Below, piece after piece: positions 48,398-59,585 of a DNA stretch of 64,000 nt. The first letter of the stretch is position 1. The number at the start of each line of letters is the position of its first letter. This DNA comes from Anadara kagoshimensis. Taxonomy: Eukaryota > Mollusca > Bivalvia > Arcoida > Arcidae. The notes under the pieces were generated by a model that made no database searches, was not told the origin of the DNA, and saw only the letters and a program-made list of their open reading frames with translations. The position numbers were made by a program, and so were the translations under genes. Location: assembly GCA_021292105.1 (NCBI GenBank), contig CM037870.1, forward strand, positions 7,413,558 to 7,477,557, read 5' to 3'.

Positions 48398-48951
48398 ATT
48401 AACGGAGCGTGAGCATTGCTTTGACGAAGATATTTGAGATTCTCAACACTGATCACACGTGTTTATCATTAATAGGTATATTATGACAATTTTATTTCAT
48501 TGCAAGAACTAGCATCGAAGGTGTAAGGACTCAATTTTAACACACTAGCCTGCAGTATTTTATATATAGCTGTACTAGCGGGGAAAATTTAAGGATACCA
48601 TTTCAACACACTGGACTTAGGTATTTAAGGTATTTTCTTAAATTAAACTGGACCAGCGGCAAAGGTTTAAACACTTGATTTTGTTATTTCTTATTTTTAA
48701 AAACTGGAACTTTTTCTACACATGTTGAAGATATGTGATTTTTTACAAAGTGCTTGGTGTAAGTTTTAGAAAACATTAAAATATTTAGATCGTTTACACT
48801 GATATTATTATTCTAGTTACTGTTTTAGCGAGTACTGATATTGGCGACATTGGTGTGTGTTGCTGGATTCAACTTTATTGGATACTAATTTTAACTGGAA
48901 TTAAAAACTTTGATTTCTTAATACATCACCACATCACAAGTTCCGACAACT
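48398..48951. other. Upstream region of the Cys-loop receptor gene
   Basis: AT-rich. Two loose repeats of the phrase ggattcaa/aaggatac-attt-aacacactgg (48520-48620). No clear TATA or donor/acceptor pair decides whether a non-coding leader exon exists. Confidence 0.35.
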
Positions 48952-50256
48952 ATGAATTTACGAGTAAGAATTTTTATTTTACTTCTGTTTGCCAATTTTT
49001 TGGATTTTTCTTATTCTCAAACCGTTGCCAATATAAAATCAGTTATAACACAATTATTTACGACAGATGGCTACAATAAAAGAGTACGTCCAGTCGCGGA
49101 TCAATTAGAACCGGTTATTGTTTCCATGGATTTTTATTTAGTTGGAATTGATGATTTTGATGAAGTAACACAGAAACTCACCACAACCGGATATCTTTCA
49201 ATATTTTGGTTAGACACCGAACTGAATTGGGATCCAGCTTTATTTGGAAATGTAGACAGAATACAGCTACCTCAAAATGAAGTTTGGAAGCCTGATATTA
49301 CTCTTAGAAATGGTAAATCTGATATGAAGGAGTTGGGAGGTAACTATTTGTTGGTAACTATCGACAATACAGGGCAAGTACTTTGGGAACCGTACCATAA
49401 TTTTGAAACTAAGTGTTCTGTTGATGTGTCTTATTTTCCTTTTGATGAACAAGTTTGTGACATAAAGTTTGTGGCATGGAGTAGTCAGAGTGACGAAATT
49501 GTGATCGATCACGGAAACTTGGGATTAATATTGGATGAATACGAGGAAAATGGAGAATGGGAGATACTAAAAACTAACTCGTCTAATTCGAAAACGATGT
49601 CTGAAGCCACAGTCATTTATACATTGTATCTGAAAAGACGGCCAACATTTACAGTTTTGAATATAATTATTCCCATAATGCTCTTGGGATACCTTGACTT
49701 GTGCGTTTTTATTTTGCCGGCAGATTCGGGAGAGAAAATTGGATTTTCCGTAACCGTATTGCTAGCGTTTGCGGTGTTTTTGACTATTGTTAGCGATTCG
49801 TTACCAAAGAATTCCATCAAGGTACCAGCCCTAAGTATTTTCTTAATTGTTCAGATCATTGTAAGTACTTCCTGTGTGCTTTTCACGATGATACAATTAC
49901 GGCTTTTCCACCGTGATTCCGACCACCCCGTTTCTGGAATCATGAAAAAGTTCGTTCGTTTGATCTGGAAAGTCCAATGTCGGGGAAATCATTCCTGCTG
50001 CAACAAAAGTAAAGTGAAATGTATATCGAAAAGTGACAATGCGCAAGTGTCTATCTCTAATATTGATATAGAGCAAAAAGGAATCGAGCCGATCATGGTG
50101 AAACAATTTGCTGAATGTCATACCCCGGAACGTGAGGTTACTTGGAAAGCTGTTACAAACGCTTTGGACTTTGCATTTTTCTGGATCTTGTTCATCATAC
50201 AATTGGGTACAGGGATCGCATTCTTTTTGATAATTAGTTTTAAACTCCCATATTGA
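48952..50256 (+). CDS. Nicotinic-receptor-like Cys-loop channel subunit, non-alpha, single coding exon, 434 aa
   Basis: One uninterrupted frame. Signal peptide about 1-22, ligand-binding domain 23-230 with the 13-residue Cys-loop C155-C169 (CSVDVSYFPFDEQVC), four membrane helices at about 232-254, 262-281, 291-315 and 404-427. M2 begins GEKIG: Glu at -1' and Leu at 9' predict a cation-selective pore. It is non-alpha: loop C (around 205-228) lacks vicinal cysteines. In loop A the usual Tyr after WxPDxxL is Arg119; loop B keeps W176. NSS at 209 is a likely glycosylation site. The M3-M4 loop is short (about 88 residues) with a Cys cluster at 343-357. Lophotrochozoans have very large nicotinic receptor families, and this is probably a divergent member. 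Acetylcholine binding by itself is doubtful; it could need partner subunits or bind something else. Confidence 0.9.
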   Translation: MNLRVRIFILLLFANFLDFSYSQTVANIKSVITQLFTTDGYNKRVRPVADQLEPVIVSMDFYLVGIDDFDEVTQKLTTTGYLSIFWLDTELNWDPALFGNVDRIQLPQNEVWKPDITLRNGKSDMKELGGNYLLVTIDNTGQVLWEPYHNFETKCSVDVSYFPFDEQVCDIKFVAWSSQSDEIVIDHGNLGLILDEYEENGEWEILKTNSSNSKTMSEATVIYTLYLKRRPTFTVLNIIIPIMLLGYLDLCVFILPADSGEKIGFSVTVLLAFAVFLTIVSDSLPKNSIKVPALSIFLIVQIIVSTSCVLFTMIQLRLFHRDSDHPVSGIMKKFVRLIWKVQCRGNHSCCNKSKVKCISKSDNAQVSISNIDIEQKGIEPIMVKQFAECHTPEREVTWKAVTNALDFAFFWILFIIQLGTGIAFFLIISFKLPY

Positions 50257-50338
50257 TGTGACATTTTGATATTCTATTTAATTTTTCTTTTGAATTGTAA
50301 ATGGTGTGAGTCTTACAATACATCTACATGTATATGAC

Positions 50339-50344
50339 AATAAA
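50339..50344 (+). promoter_or_regulatory. Polyadenylation signal for the receptor gene
   Basis: AATAAA 83 bases after the stop codon. Confidence 0.55.
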
Positions 50345-50478
50345 ATACCTGCAGTTTACTGTAAACTTTTATCTGCAATTAACTCTTTTAAAAAGCGTTT
50401 CTCAAGGACAAAAAATCGCAAAAATTAATGGAAGAAAAGCTGTTTTACCGTATATTTATGTATATACAATGTTATAAA

Positions 50479-50686
50479 TACTGTAAACGTATTTATTTTC
50501 GCGGTGTACTAATTTTCGCTTATTTTGCAGTCCTTAGTTTTGCGCGAAAATTAATTACGAGCGAAAATTAAATGTTTATTGTGCTATAGTGGCTGTTTCA
50601 AAAACGCGAAAATTTAACTACGCGGATATGTCTAAATTTCCTATACAGCGAAAATAAATACACGCGAAATTAAAAACGTTTACAGT
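50479..50686. mobile_element. MITE family F (TACTGTAAACGTATTTATTTTC)
   Basis: 208 bp, TIRs TACTGTAAACGT-ttta-ttt-cgcg-gt and inverse ACACGCGAAATTAAAAACGT, then TTACAGTA. Inside, cgcgaaaattaa blocks are repeated in both directions. Confidence 0.75.
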
Positions 50687-51044
50687 ATGCGTTCGATGTT
50701 TCTCTTGGAACAAATGCAGTACAATATTATGTGATATACATAAACAGCTCGTTTTTCTTAAATTTGGAACCAATTCCATTGCGGGTAATGTTTTATAAAC
50801 AATACCGAACATTTCTTCTACTTTGTTTCACTTGTACAAATTAATTATAATTATGCACTTGCATGCATACTCTGTTTTGTGTGTTCTTTTTTATTATTTT
50901 ACATTGTATTCAGCAATATGATAATTCTTCAGTAAAAATTTAGTCAAATAAAGAAGACAGGACAAGTTTCTATAATAGTTATTCAGACCTACATAACAGA
51001 TTTCTTCAAACGTTACCAGATATACCTTCAACTATCTTATACTA

Positions 51045-51275
51045 ATGCTTTTTTAACAATATTGTTGATAAGTATGGTGTCTCTATATCCAAGTTTGTCC
51101 CGAATATGTTTGACATCGCAAAGTTCCATATTACCATTTTTAGTTCACACGTGGCGGGTGTGGCCAGCTTAAGTAAAGCAGGAGGTGCTTAATCTTACGG
51201 CGCACCCGGTCCCACTTACCTAGCTGTTTATCTAAATCGGGCAGTCTTGGAAAGTTTTTACTTTGCTTTTGCTTT
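51045..51275 (+). mobile_element. Retroelement 3' tail
   Basis: cttaagtaaagcaggaggtgcttaatcttacggcgcacccggtcccac and the tttttactttgcttttg block. Confidence 0.6.
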
Positions 51276-51351
51276 TTCGACTGATGTAATTATTTGTTTT
51301 AATTTGGTAACTCTTCAATATCCCCTAAATATATCAAATAACGTTTTACAT

Positions 51352-51530
51352 TTACGGTACAGCCCTGCCAAAAGTTTAACAGTTAGCAAACGAAAAGAGT
51401 CGAAGCTCGGCTGCCGAGAGATACTTTCAGCAAGTGGCCGTAATGCTACACAGAGAGAGAGAGAGAGAGAGAGAGAAGGGGGATGCAGAAAAGCTGTCAA
51501 GACATCGCTTATGTTTTAAAGAGAGGTCGA
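51352..51530. mobile_element. MITE family C, partial copy with (GA)n
   Basis: TTTACGGTACAGCCCTGCCA, then aaaagtttaacagtt at the left; the interior holds a GA microsatellite at 51452-51476; no right end found. Confidence 0.5.
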
Positions 51531-51835
51531 GATGAGCGTACGATTCGGCACCAATTTGTTTGTTTATAGACAATTCTATAATGTAGACTTACGCAAAGCC
51601 GAAGAAATGTATTCTGACAAAGTTTTTTTCCATTATAAAGCTTTGAATAATTAAATACCTATACATATAGCTTATTAGTAACACTTAGTAATTCTAAATC
51701 TGTTTGTGATTATTTGCAATTATTGCTCCACGGCCGCGAGACGGATGACGTTATACGTGCTGTTTTTTTATTTAAACATCGATGGAAAAACAAAGTAAGA
51801 TACCATTGCAAATGAATACATCACATATTGATATA

Positions 51836-52300
51836 TACAGTACAGACTGTCAAAAGTTTACCACTGAGCCGACAAAAAAATCGTCGATGTTCGGCTGTCT
51901 AGATATCGATAGCTAGTGACCGAAAAGCTGTCGAGAGTTCGATACAGGCTGCCAAAGTCCAGATCGGTTCATTTTTATTGAGCTAGTTTGCCATGTAGGT
52001 AGTTGTTTGTCGTAAGTGTTTCATTTTAGTACATTTTCCATACAAAAAGTCCGAAGTTTTAGTATTTTTAATTAAAAAACCGTCAAAATGGAAAAAATCC
52101 GTCCAGTTGGACCTTTTCATTTTATCCGTCTGTTTATCCGTTTTTATGGTACAAATACGTCAAAAACTGATAAATACGTCGAATTGGTCAGCGTGTATAG
52201 ATAGTGAACCTGTCGAGGCCAACGATGGGTCAAATGAGAAGAGGTCATTCGGTACAAATCCATTATCTTAGTGTTAAACTTTCTACATGTCTGCATTGTA
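51836..52300. mobile_element. MITE family C, enlarged copy
   Basis: TACAGTACAGACTGTCAAAAG on the left and ...TTAAACTTTCTACATGTCTGC on the right, with about 230 extra internal bases (including aaaccgtcaaaatggaaaaaatccgtcc) relative to 48172. Confidence 0.55.
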
Positions 52301-52439
52301 TCTTGTTGTTCCTATTAAGTCATGTTGACGTATATTATTACATGCACTGTGCATCTATTCAATCGTCTTAGTTGCACTAAGTAATTATATTATAAATATT
52401 TTATCTGAAATCTGTTTGTTGTTTTTTTTTTTTTTAAAT

Positions 52440-53100
52440 TATTTTTTTTACTACTGCGTGACGAATAACATTATTAGATCAAGAACTTTATCTTTTGTTC
52501 CATGTTTATTCTTAAATGGATGGTATATTATTGTTGTTATGCATTTCAGTTACACTTGGGAAATTTTTTTATTACAAATATGTTTGTGTCTTTTTGAAAT
52601 TGTTCGTTTCACTGTTGCGAGACGGATAACATTATTAGAGTTGCGATGCGCTGTTATAGGACCAGCGTTCCATTTCCATATTAATTCCTGTATTCCTGTT
52701 GGTAAAATTGATGATATATAATTTTTGTTATGCATTTGAGTTACACTTGGTAAATATTTATTTCAAATCTGTTTGTGTCTTTTTGAAATAATTTGTTCAC
52801 TGTTGCGACACGGCTAACATTATTAGAGTTGCGATGCGCTGTTATAGGACCAGCGTTCCATCTCTGTATTGTTCGTTCCATATTAATTCCTGTTGGTAAA
52901 ATGGGTGATATATATAATTGTTATTATGCATTTGAGTTACACCTGGTAAATATTTTATCTGAAATCTGTTTGTGTCTTTTTGAAATATTTTTTTCACGCG
53001 AGACGGATGTTATTATAAATGCTTCGATCGGTATTATAGGCACGGTTTCATCTTTGTGTCTCTCTTTCCATATTAATTCTTCTTTGTTACAATGTCCGAT
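52440..53100. repeat. Tandem repeat, about 190-bp unit, three to four copies
   Basis: Units contain gttgcgagacggataacatta, gttgcgatgcgctgttataggaccagcgttcca, ccatattaattcctg and ttacacttggtaaatatttattt. They begin near 52455, 52611, 52801 and 52990; the outer ones are diverged. A related phrase (cgcgagacggatgacgttat) is also at 51736. Confidence 0.75.
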
Positions 53101-53225
53101 GCAAACAATAAACACGCGTAATGATAAACATACGTGTTAAGAGTATAATCAGTGTTTGTATTGCATTTACGAAAGAACGAGTGACGTATTTCGTAGATAA
53201 ATTAAGTATTAATTAATAATTTAAA

Positions 53226-54105
53226 ATAACGAATTACGTTGTTAAAAACAAAATTAATGATTTGAAATAAAGAATTATGTTGTTCAAAGACAAAATTAAT
53301 AATTTGAAATAACGAATTACGTTGTTCAAGAACAAAATTAATAATTTGAAATAACGAATTATGTTGTTCAAAAACAAAATTAATGATTTGAAATAACGAA
53401 TTATGTTGTTTAAAAACAAAATTATTAATTTGAAATAACGAATTACGTTGTTAAAAACAAAATTAATGATTTGAACTAAAGAATTATGTTGTTCAAAGAC
53501 AAAATTAATAATATGAAATAACGAATTACGTTGTTCAAGAACAAAATTAATAATTTGAAATAACGAATTACGTTGTTAAAAACAAAATTAATGATTTGAA
53601 CTAAAGAATTATGTTGTTCAAAGACAAAATTAATAATATGAAATAACGAATTACGTTGTTCAAGAACAAAATTAATAATTTGAAATAACGAATTACGTTG
53701 TTAAAAACAAAATTAATGATTTGAACTAAAGAATTATGTTGTTCAAAGACAAAATTAATAATATGAAATAACGAATTACGTTGTTCAAGAACAAAATTAA
53801 TAATTTGAAATAACGAATTACGTTGTTAAAAACAAAATTAATGATTTGAACTAAAGAATTATGTTGTTCAAAGACAAAATTAACAATTTGAAATAACGAA
53901 TTACGTTGTTCAAGAACAAAATTAATAATTTGAAATAACGAATTATGTTGTTCAAAAACAAAATTAATGATTTAAAATAACGAATTATGTTGTTTAAAAA
54001 CAAAATTATTAATTTGAACTAAAGAATTATGTTGTTCAAAGACAAAATTAATAATATGAAATAATGAATTACGTTGTTCAAAGACAAAATTAATAATCTG
54101 AAATA
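53226..54105. repeat. 42-bp AT-rich minisatellite with a 125-bp higher-order unit
   Basis: About 21 copies of a unit near aataacgaattacgttgttc aagaacaaaattaataatttga. The variant ttgaactaaag marks a three-unit block starting at 53471, 53596, 53721 and 53846, exactly 125 bases apart. Open frames on the minus strand (NNIIRYFKLLILFL repeats) are by-products. Confidence 0.95.
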
Positions 54106-54528
54106 ATTATATATCGTATATCCCAATTTGTAACGTTACATGTGATTTGAAAAAAAGTAATGAAGAATTTCGTAAATACGAATTCATAATTAAAATACCG
54201 CTGGCGTTTGTACACAATGAATCTCCTCGCCTTTTAAATCATATGTATTTATAAGCCATCGATTGGTGCTTACTATTGTATATAGTTGCTATATGATTGT
54301 ATTTTTATGCATTTTAATTATTTTAACTTTTTTGCATTTTTGCTCATGCTGTGAGTTTTGTGTACTTAGTGCAACTAAGTTATTATTTAATTACTGACTT
54401 TCATTTTTTTTCGAGGTAACCAAGTAGTCCAATAGGCATTATAAATAATAAATGCTCAGGTGAAAAGAAAATTGTTTTGTTTGAGATTCTGCAATGTAAC
54501 AAAGCTATAAGACATTGATTTGCACCAA

Positions 54529-54738
54529 TACTGTACAGTACAGACCTGTCAAAAGTTTTAACACTCAGCTAACCCATATCTCGGTCCTTCGTGAGCTATA
54601 TCTCGACAGCTTTTCAACAGGTGCTATCTATGGCCCGGGAACTTTCCAGCCACAAGCTGTCCATATGTCGGTCACTCGGCAGCCCGCTTGGACTTCTTTT
54701 CGTTAATTCGGTGTTAAGTTTTCTACAGGTCTACTGTT
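54529..54738. mobile_element. MITE family C copy
   Basis: ACTGTACAGTACAGACCTGT to ...GTTAAGTTTTCTACAGGTCTAC; interior has several ctcgac-agctttt / aagctgtcc-like inverted blocks. Confidence 0.65.
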
Positions 54739-55049
54739 TAATGATTATTGTATTTACTTCACAAACAAGTTCTTGGGGTTAGTCAATTATCTTAGCGCAT
54801 TTGTTCAAAACTTAAGTAGTTTAATTATCTGATTAGCTGAAAATTGAATTATGTAAATTTCAAATTTGTTGTGAAATCAATGTTAAAAGTGTCAAAAATA
54901 AATAGAATTCAATCAAGCTGAAGCACATTGTTATAAATTTATTTATTTCATAATGGTGTGTTGATTTTGTTGGTGTTCTGAATTTATGTTTATCGTTGAT
55001 TAAATTGAGCAAATTTTTAACAACTGGTTCATGGTATTGCAACACCTGC

Positions 55050-55185
55050 AATAACCTAAATGCTTGGCAAAAGAACAGTCACTGCGTATTTTCAAGACTT
55101 GGTCAGACACCGACAGGGATTCGAACCCACGACTTCCCACAAACGAAGCCAGCACTCGACCAACTGAGCTACTGTAGCACTTGGT
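55050..55185 (-). repeat. SINE family 1 head and proximal body
   Basis: Minus strand: agtagctcagttggtcgagtgctgg, gtcgtgggttcgaatccctg and the gactgttcttttgccaagca body. It abuts the LINE remnant on its right. Confidence 0.65.
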
Positions 55186-55189
55186 TTGA

Positions 55190-55510
55190 AGCAGAGAAAA
55201 CATACTTACTTCCTTATGCCTGTGGTACCAGGGAGGTACATAGGCCACTGACAAAACTCCTCCATCTGGTTCTATTCTGTGCAAGTCTGACCAGGTCTTG
55301 CCATTTGTATCCCTCTCTATCCATTTCTGATTGCTGGTTTCTCCGCCAGGTGTTTCTTGGCCTTCCAACTTTTCTTTTCCCTTGAGGATTCCATTGCAGC
55401 GCTTGTCATTTGATTGAATTTGTTGATTTACGCAGTGTGTGTCCCATCCATCGCCATTTCCTGTTTGATAGCTCTATCTCTATAGGTTGTTGTTTGGTCT
55501 TCTTGAGAAA
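55190..55510 (-). pseudogene. LINE ORF2 C-terminal remnant
   Basis: Minus-strand reading gives RKWRWMGHTLRKSTNSIKRQ, ALQWNPQGKRKVGRPRNTWR, then W-DLV-LAQNRTRWRSFVSGLC, the C-terminal end typical of many animal LINE reverse transcriptases. One frame is almost intact over about 90 codons. Confidence 0.75.
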
Positions 55511-55593
55511 ACACAGTTAGTTTTTACAAATGTTGTATGTTAATTGGAGTTGTAAGAATAAAATTTAGAATTGGAAATCACGATTAAGCAATG

Positions 55594-55784
55594 GTGTTCG
55601 CCACTGTACCACGTGACCAATATCTCTTAACATTTGTGCGGAGCGTTTTGGAAAACGTTAACGTCACAAATTCCCGTAATAGCTTCATTTTTACGGGAAA
55701 CGTCATCGTTTGCGGTTCCATATCCATTGGAAATAAGTGCTCCACACAAACGTTAGAAGGAATCACGTGGTACAGCGGCAACCC
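55594..55784. mobile_element. MITE family B, well-preserved copy
   Basis: GTGTTCGCCACTGTACCACG to ...ATCACGTGGTACAGCGGCAAC; internal ttccatatccattggaaataagtgc. Confidence 0.7.
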
Positions 55785-56280
55785 CAAGCGTGGTAGATAA
55801 AAATGTACGTTTCTGTACTTGTGGCTGAGTATGAGCATGAGAGTTAGAGTGAATATGTGGTTTGTGCAAAATATGTCATTAAGACATCAATACTTACCAA
55901 ACTATTATTGTAATTGGTTATATTTACAAATGTTGTATTGTTTAATAGGGAAAGGGGGTGATTACTAATGTTTAAATGTTTGTATTTAATGCGTTTATGT
56001 TAAGATCAACAGTTTTGTCAAATACACAGTTTTATCCTGTTATTGTTGTTATAACTGCAAACATGTTTGGTTATGTAGGCGATGTCTGTCCACATCTGAA
56101 GTACGTTACTTATCCAACATTGTCCATTCAACATTGAATAAGTAACAATTACTAATTCAACATTCGAAAACATATTTGATTCACTTGTAAAACATCCAAC
56201 AAAACGGTTTTTATCACATTTTACGATTAAATGCCAATCCCAACTATGGTTACCCCAGTGCTTCGGAACACATTGGCTTA

Positions 56281-56355
56281 AAGCTTTGTAACAACTCCTA
56301 ATGAAGTCCGACGCCTAATGAAGTCCGGACTTCATTAGGAGTTGTTACAAAGCTT
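56281..56355. repeat. Perfect 30-bp inverted repeat with 15-base loop
   Basis: Arm 56281-56310 (aagctttgtaacaactccta + atgaagtccg) is exactly complementary to 56326-56355. The loop repeats part of the arm (cctaatgaagtc). Confidence 0.95.
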
Positions 56356-57737
56356 CAATGTAAGCACATACCATTATACAGTATATTTCATATAGACGGG
56401 AAATAAAGTACCTGAGCATAACAAATCTTTCACTGTGCTGAAAATTTCGAAGCGTCATTTTGTGACACGATGTATAGGCAATGTCATTACCAAGTTTGCG
56501 CCATAAACAGCGTTCAAAAGCGCGATAATTTAAAAGCAACAGTGCTACAAAACTTGACTTCCCTACCCCTTGTTCCGGGCTGGAGACCGGCAGGTTATAA
56601 ACTGGCTGAGTTAAAAGTCATTTTAAACGTTATAAATGTAAATTCTGTCACTATTCACTCAAATCTATGTGACTATCATATTTCTTGTGTTACTTTGATT
56701 TCCCCATCATGACTGACCAAGATTAAACCTACATGACTTTATATTAAAGCAGAGTTAATGCATAGGGAAACCATTCATGCTTTTGACAACCTTTTTATTT
56801 GCGCTTATGTAATAATAATACTTTTATTGCACAGCAAAAATACATTGCTATAGATAGCATTACAGAGTAGAATAAATTATGGAACAACGTGACAAATAAC
56901 AGAGAACAGTCAGGTGTTGAGAAGTTGTGATCTGAATAACCAGGCTTTAGATAGATAAATACACCTGTACAGGTTCCTTGTCAGAGATTCGGAGTCTGTT
57001 TTTAGTATTCAAAATTTATGGATATTTGGCCAGACAAGTATTGTCAACGTATGGAACGGAATATAGGGCATATAAGAACGCAGTGACACTAAGTGATTCT
57101 CGGTCTCTGTACAGCTATATGATAGACTATAGTCTACATGTACATGTATAATGCTTTTTAGTTCAGTTCTCGCACATTTGATATACAAAAAATGCATTAT
57201 AATTTAAGAATCGATTTTTGAAAGTAGTAAAAAAATCAAAATTTTAAAAAATTCAAAAATCGATTTTTTCGTATTTATCAAATAGACGATCAGTAAGCAA
57301 GGTGAACTTTAATTTTTTATGCACGTCATCAATGGTCTATCAAATCTATGTCAGTAGTTACAGCATATTGTATTACATATGTATGTATGTGCATCTCTAA
57401 CAGACCAATGTAATTATGATGGGATCGGAAGTCTTTTATTCTGCTCGCTGCTTTATTGTGCATGTAATGCATTCTATTATTTGAGTAATTACAAAATGTT
57501 TTTGCATACAATCAAGGTAAACAAACAAGTTTAAAAATTTAAAAAACAAAATTAAAAAGTCTAAAGTTTTCTTATTAGAATTGTGGTAACAATTATAAAT
57601 TAAATCCATAGTGCCGAAGGTTGTATGTTTTTTGGTCAGTCTGGTTTCCTCCGCCATTCCTTAACTGACCGTCTCGATATAAGTGAAAGAATCTTGACTG
57701 TTGCGTCAAACTCCATTACTTCTACATCCAAAATCCC

Positions 57738-58345
57738 TAATGGTGTTTAACGTCCCTGTCAAGAATATTTCACTTTTATCGAGACGTCGCCAGCTCTCGG
57801 CGAAGTTGCAGGAATGCTGCCTGTGCGTTGCGCTGATGGCATTATACAGCAGTGTTCTTTATCATGTCATGCCTATCGTGACACGGGACCTCGTTTATTT
57901 TAAGTTCCCATCCGAAAAAACCGTGATTTTCATTTAGTAATGCCACAAAGTGCTTGCCGAAAGAAGTCACTCTACCCACTTTCAAGTCTAGGGTCAGACC
58001 CGGTCGGGGTTCGAACTCACGACCTACCACTTACGGCGCGAGCACTTTACCAACTGAGCTACCGCAGTGGTAAAGTACTTAAAAGGCAGACCCGGTAGGG
58101 GTTCAAACTCACGACCTCCCACTTACGGAACGAGCACTCTACCAACTGAGCTACCGCAGTGGTAAAGTACTTAAAAGGCAGACCCGGTAGGGGCTCAAAC
58201 TCACGACCTCCCACTTATGGCGCGAGCACTCTACCAACTGAGCTACCGCAGTGGTAAAGTACTTAAAAGGCAGACCCGGTAGGGGTTCAAACTCACGACC
58301 TCCCACTTACGGAGCGAGCACTCTACCAACTGAGCTACTGCAGTG
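57738..58345 (-). repeat. SINE family 1 with its tRNA head repeated four times
   Basis: A near full-length SINE (57738-58070, minus) is followed by three further copies of its head alone at 58072-58345, each ending taccaactgagctaccgcag + tggtaaagtacttaaaaggcagac, period about 93 bases. Confidence 0.85.
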
Positions 58346-59154
58346 GTAAAGTACATACAGTACATAAAGCAGGGTTAATGCATGGGAAAACCATTCATGC
58401 TTTTGACAACCTTTTTATTTGCGCTTATGTAATAATAATACTTTTATTGCAAAGCAAAAATACATTGCTATAGCATTACAGAGTAATGATACTAAATTTA
58501 AGTGATTCTCGGTCTCTGTACAGCTATATGATAGACTATAGTCTACATGTAATGCATGCTTTTTACTTAGTTCAATTCTCACACATTTGATATACAAATA
58601 ATGCATTATAATTTAAGAATCGATTTTTGAAAGTAGTAAAAAAAATCAAAATTAAAAAAAATTCAAAAATCGATTTTTTCGTATTTATCAAATAGACGAT
58701 CAGTAAGCAAGGTGAACTTTAACTTTTTATGCACGTCATCAATGGTCTATCAAATCTATGTCAGTAGTTACAGCATATTGTATTACATATGTATGTATGT
58801 GCATCTCTAACAGACCAATGTAATTATGATGGGATCGGAAGTCTTTTATTCTGCTCGCTGCTTTATTGTGCATGTAATGCATTTTATTATTTGAGTAATT
58901 ACAAAATGTTTTTGCATACAATCAAGGTAAACAAACAAGTTTAAAAATTTAAAAAAAAAGAAAACTAAAAAGTCTAAAGCTTTCTTATTAGAATTGTGGT
59001 AACAATTATAAATTAAATCCATAGTGCCGAGGGTTGTATGTTTTTTTTTTGGTCACTCTGGTTTCCTCTGCCATTCCTTAACTGACCGTCTTGATATAAG
59101 TGAAAGAATCTTGACTGTGGCGTCAAACTCCATTACTTCTACATCCAAAATCCC

Positions 59155-59585
59155 TAATGGTGTTTAACGTCCCTGTCAAGAATATTTCACTTTTATCGAG
59201 ACGTCGCCAGCTCTCGGCGAAGTTGCAGGAATGTTGCCTGTGCGTTGCGCTGATGGCATTATACAGCAGTGTTCTTTATCGTGTCATGCCTATCGTGACA
59301 CGGAACCTCGTTTATTTTAAGTTCCCATCCGAAAAAACCGTGATTTTCATTTAGTAATGCCACAAAGTGCTTGCCGAAAGAAGTCACTCTACCCACTTTC
59401 AAGTCTAGGGTCAGACCCGGTCGGGGTTCGAACTCACGACCTACCACTTACGGCGCGAGCACTCTACCAACTGAGCTACTGCAGTGGTAAAGTACTTAAA
59501 AGGCAGACCCGGTAGGGGTTCAAACTCACGACCTCCCACTTACGGAGCGAGCACTCTACCAACTGAGCTACCGCAGTGGTAAAGT
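59155..59585 (-). repeat. SINE family 1 with two tRNA heads
   Basis: The second-copy counterpart of 57738-58345, with the same SINE and one additional head (59487-59585). Confidence 0.85.

Noticed and set aside
53234..53419. NNIIRYFKLLILFL repeat frame
   Set aside because: Direct translation of the 42-bp AT-rich minisatellite; no gene context.
53226..54105. CRISPR-like array
   Set aside because: Repeats are directly contiguous without unique spacers, the unit is AT-rich, and the genome is animal.
55000..55368. 122-codon minus frame as a host gene
   Set aside because: It is a LINE C-terminal remnant running into a SINE head in one chance frame.
57329..57511. Near-identical 60-codon minus frames at 57329-57511 and 58739-58921 as a conserved gene
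   Set aside because: They are identical only because the whole segment is duplicated. There is no splice or family evidence and the composition is not protein-like.
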